Notes under the pieces: generated by a model
The model's database searches: none
Seen by the model: the letters and a program-made list of their open reading frames with translations, nothing else
What the model was told of the DNA's origin: nothing
Made by a program: the position numbers and the translations under genes
Source of the DNA: Dillenia suffruticosa
Lineage: Eukaryota; Streptophyta; Magnoliopsida; Dilleniales; Dilleniaceae
Assembly: GCA_033439265.1 (NCBI GenBank)
Contig: JAVTVX010000019.1
Coordinates: 6,517,501-6,581,500, forward strand
Direction: 5' to 3'
Length of the DNA: 64,000 nt
In this document: positions 48,000-59,689 of the stretch, piece by piece
Position numbering within the stretch: position 1 is the first letter of the stretch
Layout of the letters: each line of letters opens with the position of its first letter

Positions 48000-50900
48000 C
48001 ATAAGTGTTCTAAAAAGTCGTTATGAGATTATACTCTATGAATCCTTCTAATGTAAAATATATATAAAAGTGGGAATGAAATCATACAAAAAATACAACA
48101 ACCAAGATAGTAGTTTTTATATCGTCATCCACATGTCTGAAAACATGGAAAGAAAAAGATAAAAATTTTTAATTTTTAATTTAATTATAACTATTTAAAA
48201 GTGTTTAAGATAATCTATTCACCCCTAGGTTATTAGCAACTAGTTCTCTGGTATTCAACCAAATCTACTTTAGGAAACATTTCTTTTTGAATTTGTCATT
48301 TTTTTAACGTTCTCTTTACTTGTATTTTGCTTAACAAGGGGACTATAATTTGAATCCAAACTAGTCATACTAGACCTACCTCCTCTAGCAGAAGTAAGGG
48401 AAATCGTCAATTTTCTCATTGGTTCTTAGAATTTTTACTTTTCATTAGTTTTTAGTTTAACTTTCAAGTCTCTAACTCTATGGGGAGTAACTGAAATAGT
48501 GTATAGAGATCCCTGCGTATTAGGATAAGAAGGAACATGGTCCTTTGGTGGTCAAATAGAATCTCAACTAAAGAGATACTACTATTTTTTTTTTCAATTG
48601 ATTCAGTGAGCAAATGCATTTGCCTTGTCCACTACAGTCAAGCTTTATTTATATTTTAAATTTTTTCTTAAACCTTTCATTATCTTTTTTGAAATTACAT
48701 GAAGTATCAACCCATGAACATAATATTAAAAGTCCTAATGAGTTAGAATTTTATGTTATTATGCTTAAAGAAGAAAATGTTAGTATTTGTGTTATTTTGT
48801 AATGAGAAGTAGAAAACTCGAATATGGGTTTTCAATATTACCAAAATGTTTACCTTAAAATCTTAAAAAATTAGTATTTTGTACTATTTTAAAAGAATAG
48901 TAAAGCAAAGAAAATGATCAATAGAAAATAGGTAAAAAATATTCTTAAACATATAATATCATTTGAATGCATAAGAACATCAATATACAACCACAGAAAA
49001 AAGGAATGATAACTTTGATTTCACTATATCATCGCTAGCGTTCATTATAATTCTCTTTCTCAATGATGAAGCTCTTCCCTTGTCACTTAACTATAACATA
49101 TAACACTAAAGCGAATGAATTCCAATTTAAGAACTTTTCTAGAATTTTCTATATACATTACATTTAGATTTCCTCAAACTATTTTAAAACATGTTATATG
49201 ATCGAGACATTGGTTTTTAAGATAAATATTAAATACACAGAACCATAGGAGCTTGTAAATTTCTAGTAAATCTCGTTAAATCTGTAAAAATATCAAACTA
49301 GGGGAAATAGGGTAAGATTCATACTTGATTCATCAAAAACAAGTCTTTGCTCAATTTATTTCTCTCTATGGTAAAACAACCTAAAATCTTAAAAATTTTA
49401 ACGTAAAAATATGATCATTTATGTAATATAACTTGGGTATAGTAGGGTTTAGACGCATTTCATACATATAATTTAATTTTTCAAAAACTCTAACACTACC
49501 ACAATTATTTACATGCTTTCATTATCTAAACCTAAAACAATATATGTATCAAGTTAGAAAAATATGATATCTAAAAGAAAAGCAAGCAAGCATGCGAAGT
49601 ATTTGTCTTTAGAGCTTGGTTTACTTAATTTCTCAACTTATCCATCATAAGGTTGAACATAAATTTAGAAACATTCTTTAAAACATCAAAGCTGTACATT
49701 CATAACTCAAATTTCAAAATGACTACACATCATTTTAACATCCTAATCACATGTTATCATCAAAATCTTGCAAGATTAGGCTATGGATAATCAAAGAGAA
49801 CTTGCACTCTACTAATCCTTACTGTAACCGTGAAAAAGGGAGAGAAATTGGATTGTTTGAATTCAAAAAAAGAGAGAGAAGCAGCAAACTCATTGTCAAA
49901 ATTTTAAATTGAAGAATCCAAAATTTGGGTTTGTATTGGTGCGATGAGGATTTAAAAACATACCCTAATCCTTCGAAAAACCTTCAAATCCACTAAAGAA
50001 AGACAAGGTTTTGAGGAATTTTGTGTAGATATGAGGGAGGGAGATAAAGGATAGACTTTTGAGTTTAAGAGAGAGAGTGATGCGTATGGACTTGAACATG
50101 CAGGGAGAGAAGGAGGAAGTACGATAGAGACTGAGACACAAAGAGAGAAATAGACTGAGGAAGAGAGATTATCTGAGACTGAAAGGATGAAGGAAAGCTT
50201 TGAGAGATTGAGAGAGAGAGAAGTTTTGGTTAGAAGGAGAAAAAGAGAGAGAGGAGAGAGCTTGGAATAGGGGTTTAGGGTTTCATGTCAGAGATCATCA
50301 TCGTCATTTTCAGTAGCTCACTGCGGAGATAACAGAGAGAGGAGGGTTGGCTTTTGTTGGCCAATCCATCGACTATCTACGATGATTGACAATGGCGATA
50401 ATTTGTGTGGGAAAATGAAAGGGAAAGCGCCCTATGAGAAAAAGAGGAAGACTGATGTGGACCGAAGAATCCATTGGCCATTGACAATGACACGGAGGTA
50501 GGGTAACCATGAAAATTGTGGCGTCGGAGATGGTGGTTCATAAAGAGAGAGATGTGGAAGGGAAGAGAGAGGCTAAGTGAGAGGGGCACTTGTGTCTTTG
50601 ATTTTCCCTTTTTTCTCCTTTAAGAAAGGATAAGGCAAAATTTTGGTTTGTGTAGTTCTTGACACTCTTGGATTGGGTATTTTTGAGATCATGGAAAATG
50701 ACAAGAAAAGGATAAGATCTTAAGGAAAGATAAATATTCATAAAAAAGACATTTTTTTTTTTTTAGCATTTGACTAGAATTGGTATAAATTATATTTTAA
50801 AGAGATTTTGAATTTTTCAGTGATAACCCTAACCATTCTAACTCTCGTAACTTTTCTTTAACCTTAACTTTTTTTTCCCTTTAAAACAGTGTTACTCTTG

Positions 50901-52115
50901 CCTCCGAATTTATCGATTTACTTAAAACTTGCTAGATCAATCCAAAGATCCATCCTGGATTTCTATTAAAACCTTAACACGATGGCTAATCCTAACATGC
51001 ATATTATATAGTTGAACATGTGCATATATAGATAAATTTATACAAACTATGAATTTAGAATAAAAAAATAGGATGACATGCACGAAGAAGGATATTTTAG
51101 GGTTTCGCAAACCTGGGTTCTCACACATTTTTACCATACAACCAAAAGAACCAAAAGAAAACATAAACAAAATAAAGAAAAATGAAATAAATTTTTTAAA
51201 GTACCACTTGGTTTGCCTAAAACTAATATTTGATACAAAAAAAGTCCTTGGCCGACTTGATGTAAGAATTCACAAGTATATGAATCGTTCAAGTAATAAA
51301 GTGATTAAATAGAAATCATTTCCACAAATACTGATATTTGATTTCTAATTTAACCAATTATTTGTAATATTTAGAAAATAAAATTGATAAAACCTAAGTA
51401 TGATCTCTAAATTGATAAAGATAAATTTAACACGGTTAAATATTACCAGAATATCCAAATGTATTCACTATATAATTTGTGTTCTAAAGATTGTGTTAAA
51501 TTACTATTATTATTATTTTTGAATTGGCAATCAGAAGCCCTAATTTCCCTAGTTTGTTTTCTCTAAGTCAAACTAAGCTTATTGTCCGATCATAATTCAC
51601 CTAACTCTAGTATGAATTTAATTAAAAAAAATACATTAAGAATAAGTTTCTTTTAAACGATCATATATTTCACGCTCCCAAATCTGGTATTCAATATATA
51701 TTGATTATCAATTGACCTAATCATAATAATTTCTCTTGATCATATTATGATTGCCGAAAAAATCTATAAGATGGCCGGTTAATTAGAAACATTTAGAATA
51801 ATCAAACAATTCTTTGTGAAAAAAAATATCAACAATTATTGTATTAAATGCTCAGACCATCATAATTTTACAATAGTCCTATTGACAAAGGGACTTCATC
51901 GCTCATGGAGTGACGCAAACAACCAAAATTAAAAGAAAATATTGAAAAACCTGTGGAATGGAAAGACTTTTCTTCTCCTTGCCTATGCATTTTCTTCCTT
52001 CCCAAAATATCTAAAAGTTGTTCGATTCTCTCTCTACATATTTATAACCCTCCTCTCTAAGATTAGAAAACTAGGTTATAAAAGAATACGCAAATTACTA
52101 AATAATCCTTCGTGC
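48000..52115. other. intergenic, repeat-like, no gene recognised
   Basis: AT-rich DNA with a GA-rich part at about 49840-50330. - strand open frames at 50377-50589 and 50538-50741 are low-complexity Ser/Leu/His-rich products of that tract. The stretch may be old LTR-retrotransposon sequence linked to the gag remnant at 47.5 kb, but no domains or ends were found. Confidence 0.5.
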
Positions 52116-52130
52116 AAAGTATTGCTCTTT

Positions 52131-52320
52131 AATCAACGGTCGATTGGTTTAGTGGAACGTGGCGTTAGGTTACTTAACCAAGATGCTGAGTTTGATTCGT
52201 GACTTGGGTATGGAGCAAACTATATTGGGAGAATGACCTTTTAAATGGACTATTTTAAGTTCCAAATCAGATTAATCAGAATATAACTCTGAATATCGAT
52301 TTATATAATATAAAAAAAAA
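52131..52320 (+). mobile_element. tRNA-derived SINE with an imperfect TSD
   Basis: A near-repeat flanks the element, AAAGTATTGCTCTTT at 52116-52130 and AAAGGCATTGCACTTT at 52321-52336. The head shows GATTGGTTTAGTGGAACG (A box) and GAGTTTGATTCGTGAC (B box). The body has CAGATTAATCAGAATATAAC, and the tail is an A run. It is the same family as the SINE at 36824 but more diverged. Confidence 0.75.
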
Positions 52321-52336
52321 AAAGGCATTGCACTTT

Positions 52337-53378
52337 GTATGAGATGAGAGAAGGCTTCACTTCCGTGTAGGTGCAAGTGCGAGTATATAGTGCAGGTGCG
52401 CTCGGATGTGAAGAACCTTGGTTTAGGTGCAATTGCATTTATATGGTGCAAGTGCATTTGAAATGCTCTGCGCACCTTACTTCTCTCCGAGTGTGATTTT
52501 TACACAAGTAATTTTTTTCCAAAGCCTTCAATTGAGGCTTTATTGTCTCCAAATCTTCCTCTAAACAAATGAGTGAAAAACTCGAAAATATTAAAAAATT
52601 GAACCAAAATCAAAATAAATAAGGATGCAAACAGATATAAATCACACGCATATCAATATCATAATATGGAAATCGGATTTTGTGAGCCATTCTCTACCAA
52701 TAATAAGCAGATCTAGTTTCCGACCAAAGAGCATTTTCTTCAAACCAGATCTGAGTGAACTTCTTGTCTGCATAAGGAAACCAAAATTGGTCAAGCTTCT
52801 TTTCTACCATGATCTGCAAACACCGAGCAAAAGGAGCATAATTAATAATGCGGTACAAATGAACTAAGTATAAGCCTAATCTCCATATCTTGAAATAGAT
52901 TTGTTGTCACACCGACCTCCCTAAACTAATATGGTAGAGAGTGGCCCATAGTTGAACAACACAAAATAGGTCTCCCAATTTGTAAGAGAAAAAGCATTTG
53001 CCATGCTCTTTAGTAATGTTCCCCAGGGTATACTGAACCAATAATCATTCGGCCTAAGGCTAAAGGCCTTGTGGCTTTATACCATTCCTTAGCTCTGACA
53101 ATATAATACAGCTGGAGCTGCTAGTAACCATGGCATATTAAAAACTTATTGATGAATAGAAAATAAAAACCTATCTCTTTTTGGAGCATGTTCTTTTCAG
53201 CTAATAGTTATTCTGCATAAATCTCATAATAGTTTGTTTCACCCTAAAGAAGCCATACAGCACCAAAGGCCTTTTCTTTAGTCAAAGGCCTTTCTACCTC
53301 CAGCATGAGATTTAAACAATGAGCTATTTTGAAGTCACATGTGGTGTGAGAGGTGAGATGTTTGAGTTTCGGAAATAA
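52337..53378. other. intergenic, no recognised gene
   Basis: 52340-52480 contains repeated GGTGCAAGTGC-like words. Nothing else is recognised. On the - strand, 52990-53340 could be further downstream parts of the plant-mobile-domain remnant, but the frames are too broken to assign. Confidence 0.45.
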
Positions 53379-53594
53379 TCAGACTTTATTTCCATAGGAG
53401 AAAACATTTGCTACTATATCTTCTAATGTTATCCGTATAAAGCTATCTAAGGTAATGAAAGAGTTCAATGAAATCTCCCAAAAGTAGGCAAGGGCTGACA
53501 TCAAAGTGTAATCAAAGTGATAATTTCTCAAAATCAATTTTATTAACTCATAGGGCTGCTTCATCACTTGTCCAACGTTGAAAACTCTCCACAC
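53379..53594 (-). pseudogene. plant mobile domain (MAIN/PMD-like) fragment, probably transposon-derived
   Basis: The 71-codon frame contains DYTLMSALAYFWEISLNSF and then IRITLEDI. This resembles the start of the plant mobile domain seen in MAIN-like proteins and in several plant retroelements (typically LxxALxxFWxPxLNxF followed by TLxDV). It is only a fragment. The adjacent - strand frames at 53729-53947 and 53904-54089 add no recognised motif. Confidence 0.4.
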
Positions 53595-54744
53595 ATTGGG
53601 GGTTCTTGCAGATTGGGGTTAGAAAAAGAAGGAAAGCATCTTCTCAAATCCTCCAACATGTGGTAGTTGGAACTTAGACAAGGCATTAATCTGTAAACAA
53701 CCATAAGACCAAGTTCGATCCTAAAGTGTTAATTTGTAAACAACCACGAGACTAAGTTCGATCGTACAAGTCCTTGATTGAAGTTGTTGATTTCTTGGAT
53801 TTTTGAGAATTGTATCGAATAATAGAAGAGATGATAGAAAGCAAGAGAAAGATGGAATGAAAAAGAATGCAATGGATAGCTGGTAGCTATTTTTGACATC
53901 TTCTCACGGATCGTTGTCTGAAAACCTGATTGCCTTGGTTTTCTCATTTACAAGGGGGCATCTGTTATCACCATAATATTTGGATATTGGGAAGTAAATG
54001 CGCCAAAAAGGTTTTTCTGATAAATCATTGAAGCCCAAAAGCAATGAGGATTCAGAACAATGGTTAACTTCCAAAAGGAGACATGTCAATAGAGAATAGT
54101 CTTCTTTTCAACCCCTTGGAACTACAGAGAGACAAAAGCAATGGAAACAAATAGAAAAAGAAGCGAATGGGATAAGACATCATCCGAATCTAGCAACAAT
54201 CCTTATTATATAAAGTTGTTTTAGTTCTTTTATAATTTGTACTTTTTTTTATTCAATTCCAGCTCGAAAAAGTCCAAACACACTCGTAATTAGACAACAT
54301 GTATTACACTTTTAATTTGTCTTAAATTTTATCTTTATAGAACCTGTATCTTGAATTTACTTCCTTATTTAATGAAGTATTTTTGGTTATATGTTTTTCT
54401 ATGGAATGAAATTCTCAATGTAGAGGCAAATGACCCATCTCTCGATTTCAAGGAGGGAATTTTTCTACCTTTTAAGAATATAAGAAACTGACATCCCTAA
54501 ATCATCTTGTGGGAAACAGTTTTTAAATCCCAATTTGGAATTGATTTCCATCTTATGTTTCATCAGATAGATTTCATCAAAGACACATACATACAAATCA
54601 ATTCCATCCAAACAACTGATTTCATCTTCTATTCTGGGTTTCACCCAAACAACGGATACGAGTCAAACAAACATATTCTGTTCCATCTTTTGTTACATTA
54701 TATTGATTTAATCAAAAAGCAATAATTCCAAATCAAATTCGCCC
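53595..54744. other. intergenic, no recognised gene
   Basis: AT-rich, with a short direct repeat of a phrase reading CCATAAGACCAAGTTCGATC / CCACGAGACTAAGTTCGATC near 53702 and 53743. The words AACAACTGATTTCATC and AACAACGG recur near 54615-54650. Nothing else was found. Confidence 0.5.
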
Positions 54745-54759
54745 AAAAACAACTGATTT

Positions 54760-54964
54760 TTTTTTGTACCATGTACACCGCCCGATATCAAGTTTCATCA
54801 TGATTAATCCGGACTGACCGCTGCAGTAGCTCCTTTCGGAGGGCGGATCTCCCAATGGGGAGCGCTCCATACACATGAGGGTCGATACTCCCAGCGAGAG
54901 TCTAATTTCGGTCATGCTTAAGAGTATTCAACTCAACATCCAGTTGAAACAATCCACGTTGGTG
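54760..54964 (-). mobile_element. tRNA-derived SINE with a perfect 15-bp TSD
   Basis: AAAAACAACTGATTT is present at 54745-54759 and 54965-54979. The element lies on the - strand with its A tail at the left (a T run on the + strand) and the 3' phrase CATGGTAC, as in the SINE at 36824. Its body carries GGATTAATCATGATGAAAC and its head a CGACCCTCATGTG segment near the B-box position. The perfect TSD suggests a young copy. Confidence 0.88.
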
Positions 54965-54979
54965 AAAAACAACTGATTT

Positions 54980-56059
54980 CATCAAAGAAACCATCAAAAC
55001 TTGGTTGATCGCATATATAAAAGGTTACTCCAACTCTTTTGGTGTCAAAACAAGATCAAAAATCAATTGAATAAATTCAATTTGCCATATAAGAGTGTGA
55101 CAAGTGATGATGAATTTTGTGTTAGGTGAATGGGTTGCCCGGAGGAGTTTGTGGCCGTGTGGCAAATGGAATGGATTTTCACGGTGCGGCCAAACCAAAA
55201 TGTTTGATACTCGATTCTTGGAACTCAAAGAAAAAGACGTGACCACTTGGTGGTCCCCCTCTCCCAATCCCATGATCAGAGTTTAAATCTCGTTATAACC
55301 AGAAAAAAAAATGACATGGCTACAATTCATACGAGTGGTGGGTTTTTCACTTGGGCTGTGATTGTTCCACAATTCTGAACCAGTTGGAGAACTCTTGAAG
55401 AATGAAGTCCACCATGTTCAAAGGCCAATGGTATTTTGAGAATCTTATTTAAAAAAAAAAAAAAAAGAATTAACGGTGTTATTTAGAATGCACAAAATGT
55501 TATTTGATCCAAAACTAAAGATAGAAATTGTAATCGACTAGACTACAAGATACAAAGTGTTGTATAAATTAGAGGAGACAAAGTGTATTGTACCCATTCT
55601 TTAGCAAAATGCATACTTAATGAGTGGATTTCAGCTTTGTTATCCCCCTAACGCCCCATCATCCCCAATAGCCTAAAAAGCCAAGGCATTGGCAACTTTG
55701 ATTTGAATTTTCAAATACAAACATTACAAATTTATTGTCTTTAAAAATTGAAGTGAGGATCTCCCATTTGCATACATGTTACAAAACTAAGATCTGAAAT
55801 TTGTGGCTAAATGATTTGTCCATTTTGTTATAATACACCATAAACCAAAGGTTAAGACTAAAGAACTTCTTTCCTTCTTAAGAATGAGGAGTATTTTCTA
55901 GAGAACTAGAAAGATTGTCAATTAACTACATTTATTTGAGTGATTTCTTAAACTTTAATGTTGGATAAAAAACGGATTTCGGAATGGACATTGATTTGGA
56001 CTTAGGCTTAGCTTAAATCCATCACAGCCACCGTAAACAGATGATAGTCGAGTTAGAAC
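54980..56059. other. intergenic, no recognised gene
   Basis: Nothing recognisable. The open frame at 55104-55286 (+) and its reverse at 55025-55273 have no family resemblance. An A run lies near 55450-55465. Confidence 0.5.
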
Positions 56060-56566
56060 TGTTATGATACCCGAATAGTATTACGAGTACCCATAATACT
56101 ATCCAATCAAGGCTCGAGCTCGAACTCTGTCAACTCGAGCTCAGCGAATCCTGTCTCGAGCTTGAGCTTGAGCCCAAGCCCATATTCTCTCAAGCTCGAA
56201 ACTCGTCGAGCTATCCAGTGTTTTCTCTCTCATTTACCCTACCCCTTAACCCTTACCCATTCTCCTTCCTTCGACCACAAAAGCCCTTACCCATTCTCCA
56301 TAGAGGTCTCCTTTTCCTCTCAGTCTCACCACGGCGATCGATTGAAGGTCTCCTTCTCGTTTCCTCATTTAGCCGCAGAGGTCTCCTTCTCCTGTCGCGA
56401 CGGCGATCGATCGAAAATCTCCTTCTCCTCTCACCACGACGATCGAAGGTATTCTCCTCTCACCACAGCAATCGAAGGTCTTCTTTCTGTGTACAACGAT
56501 CGATCTCGACGAATCTCTCGCCTCTCAGCTTAACTCTTGCGCTTCACCTTTCATCTCCTCAAAGGT

Positions 56567-56600
<34 letters not shown>

Positions 56601-56843
56601 GGGTTTTCCAAATTTGCTCTCCTCTAGCTTCGATTTGGGGCTTGGGCTCGGGTTCAGGCTTAATCTTGCCCCGCGCGAGACCCGTGACACTTGAGCTCGA
56701 GCTCCTCGATGACACTTTGAGCCGAGCTTGAACTCTAGAATGACAGACTTGACGGGGTCGAGCTCGAGCTCGAGCTCACCTACCCTAGACTCGAGCCAAG
56801 CTCGGGTATTGTGACACCGAAGTTCGTCTCGGGTGTCATAACA
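56060..56843. mobile_element. non-autonomous inverted-repeat element rich in GAGCTCGAGC words
   Basis: The left end TGTTATGATACCCGAATAG and the right end, reversed, TGTTATGACACCCGAGACG form a terminal inverted repeat. Both are followed by subterminal CTCGAGCTC/GAGCTCGAG words (56110-56215 and 56690-56800). The middle (56285-56510) is a minisatellite of about 45-60-bp units sharing CTCCTTCTCCTCTCACCACG and CGATCGAAGG words, then a CT microsatellite (56570-56598). The end-plus-subterminal layout resembles the hAT element at 28.3 kb. No TSD is clear. Open frames in it are repeat artefacts. Confidence 0.55.
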
Positions 56844-56870
56844 TGGCTAAGCCAAGCTGAACATGTATAT

Positions 56871-56981
56871 GCTGCTTTTTTTTTTTTTTTTGCTATATAG
56901 GCAGAGTCAAACTCGAGGCCCTTTAAGGAGGCCCTTTAAGGAGAGAAGAGACGGTGCAAGTTGAGCCATAGCTCATTGATT
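56871..56981 (-). mobile_element. short tRNA-derived SINE with an 11-bp TSD
   Basis: AACATGTATAT flanks the element at 56860-56870 and 56982-56992. On the - strand the order is GAGCTATGGCTCAACTTGC (A box), CTCGAGTTTGACTCTGCC (B box) and then an A tail. It is about 110 bp long. A doubled AAGGGCCTCCTT phrase sits between the boxes. Confidence 0.75.
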
Positions 56982-57220
56982 AACATGTATATTCTTATTA
57001 ATGCCAGGAGCAACAACTTTATTATACCAGAACCATTACAACAAACCAATGTCTTAATAATTTCAGCTACAATTTGGGCAAAAGCAATCAGATCCTGACA
57101 TTATACAATATTTTTCAAACACCAACAGGAAAAGCACAAATCACTATTGCATAAAGCGAGGGTAAACTGAAAAGCTAATTTTGGAGGACGTATCTCTAAC
57201 GTTTGCTGGCATCCTAGAGC

Positions 57221-57305
57221 TCACAGCGAACATGTACAACTCACCTTGGAAACCTTGTACTCTCTTGCAGCTGCATGAACCAATTTGCTTTGATCTGACC
57301 TGAAC
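57221..57305 (-). CDS. possible last exon of an unidentified gene
   Basis: On the - strand, an acceptor-like CTCTCCATTGACAG precedes a frame reading FRSDQSKLVHAAAREYKVSK, continuing to a TGA at 57221-57223. A canonical AATAAA lies about 200 bases downstream on the same strand (57018-57023). That order (acceptor, short frame, stop, poly-A signal) is what a terminal exon looks like. I cannot name the family, and no partner exon was found between here and 63.6 kb. It may instead be non-coding or a remnant. Confidence 0.28.
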
Positions 57306-59680
57306 CTGTCAATGGAGAGGAGACTTAGAGGCCTTATACTCATAATTCAGGAGTCATGAAACCAAAAACCTGATAAAAATTGCATAAAAAAGGTTAAAGG
57401 AAGTCAAATCACAAATACTGAAGATATCAGCAAAATAGCTCAAATATATGCAGGATTTGTAACAAGCTTCTGTTGGGCTCTAACACTCTTAAACAAGCTA
57501 GATAATGTAAACAACACCAATAAGGAGAATCTTGCAGCGTTCTTGAAACTGATCTTAAATATCAACTAGCAGAAAGAGGACTAGATCCTCATAGTAAATA
57601 ATAGTTACACACCAGCAATCAGTTAAAACTTCCGTACTACACCATAAGTATGATGAAAAAACAATCAGAATTCAGGTAAGGGAAGCCTATGACTACCTTA
57701 AAACTAATTGAGACCAGACCTCTGATCCAGTAGTTACCAGCGGACTCCCTTGTAGCCAACCATGCTAAACTGTATGAATTCCCAGTGTGTCAACTGTTCC
57801 ACAGTTGAGAAGTTTGATCAGTGCTACGAGCCAACCTAATTTGTTAATCTACTTAAGACTTTGAGCCTCAAAGATGGGTTAGCCATTGTTTTTATAAAGC
57901 AATCTCACAACATAGATAATATGAACAGAACAGATTGTAATAAAACTTCCAACTTAATTCAGAATTATAGGCATTCAGCATAAAGCACCAAAAACTTTGG
58001 GATAGCCGGCAAGATTCTAAACTAGTAAAATGTAATCCTTAAATTGAACAACTACAGAAATATGATAGGAAAGAAAAAGCAAGCTAAAGAAAAATAATTA
58101 TAAATAAATAGGAAGCAACTTATATATCACTGCCACAGCTCAAGCAACTAAAGAAAGAAACAGAGCCTAATATATGTAATGGGCAACCTGAATAGGCAAA
58201 GACACTTTTAGTTCAAATTAAGCACAAGTAGAAGCAGAAGGCCGGAACCAGAACATATGGGTGTGACCATATGTTAAAAAGGATTTCATTGCACACATAT
58301 GCACAATCTATACTGTCAGGTATACATGAACCTTCCAAGACTCCTTTTTTTCCCCATTGTCTAAAAAAGTTCACTTTGTTGTCTTACAACCTGTACTTTG
58401 AAGGTTACACATATCCACATTCTATAATATCAGATATTTTGAAAATAAACTTTATATTTCGAATGCCTAAATAGAAAGTTCAAGTTGCTTGATCCTACTG
58501 TCTAAATAGGAAAAAGAAAAGAGGGGGAGGGGGGGAGGGGGTGAGGGGAAGAAGCAAGCTACTCCAGCTTGACAAACAGGACTCCTTTTTTTGAGAGAGA
58601 AATTGCAACTTTTTGTGTGTACTTTTTTTTTGGTTGTCCGCATTCCCCAGTCAGCAAGAGGCCATTGAGGAAAACAGACAAAAAGATAATAAATTCCATA
58701 GAAAATAAAACAAAATAAAAAATACATGGACTACGCCATGAACACCGCAGAGCCAGAGGCAAAGATAAATCCACCCAGCTACCAAGCAAACCATCCAATA
58801 ATCCAAAGCCATAATTAACTTAAGAGATTACAAGAAATGCAAAATCAGTAAAGCTAAACAGCTAACTCGCACGGATAAGCCATATGAAGCAAACAATGAA
58901 TCTCAACATCTAGAAAAGAAAACATAAAAATTATATATAGAGAGATTCTATTGCATTGAAAAGTTGAACTCCCATGGTTGATATCAAGCTCAATATGGAA
59001 AAGCCTTATGACCACGAGAGTTGCAGTGGCTGTGGCATCTTACAGACAGATTAACCTTAGAAACAGGGAAAGAATGATTAAATTATTGAATTTCTAGGGC
59101 CAGTGTGGTTTTTATTGTGATTAACATTGAAAACACTTCAATGGCTCTAGAGCTGTGAAACAAGGGCACATATTTTGTCACATGCCCCAATTTAGTTATA
59201 AGAAATAACATATTATTAATAATGGAATGAGGATGCTACCCAAACAAGAGAATTGGGTACAAAATCGAACACTTGGAATATTGAAAACCTAGATTTGACC
59301 GACCTGTTGAAGACTAAGAATCCAAAAAATTAGGTATCTGAAATATTTAGAAAATAAAAAGAAAAAGTCCTGATATTTGTTTCTCATATGTCAAATAGAT
59401 TAAAACCTATTTTTCTAAGTTGTCAGCTCTCCAAATAAAATCCAACAAAGATAGGTGTTTCGAGTTTTGTTCTTCGAAAGGAGAGTTGACTTCTTATCCT
59501 TAAGGAATTAGGTCTTGAAATTATTTTTATTGAATTCAAATGGAGATATTTCCTTACTTATGTGTAATTTTTAAATAATGACATTACATGTATATAAGTT
59601 TTGAAACATCAAGTTAACGTAAATAAGTTCTGAAACATCAAGCTATTACCTAGATAATTATCAAACATCCGTCGACTTAC
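57306..59680. other. spacer or intron, no recognised gene
   Basis: If the exon at 57.2 kb is real, this would be its upstream intron on the - strand. Otherwise it is intergenic. No coding exon was recognised. A G/A-rich tract lies at 58515-58550. Confidence 0.45.
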
Positions 59681-59689
59681 CAACGCAAT

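Noticed and set aside
56162..56568. Overlapping 116- and 123-codon open frames
   Set aside because: They run through the minisatellite and CT repeat of the inverted-repeat element; no domain or codon-use support.
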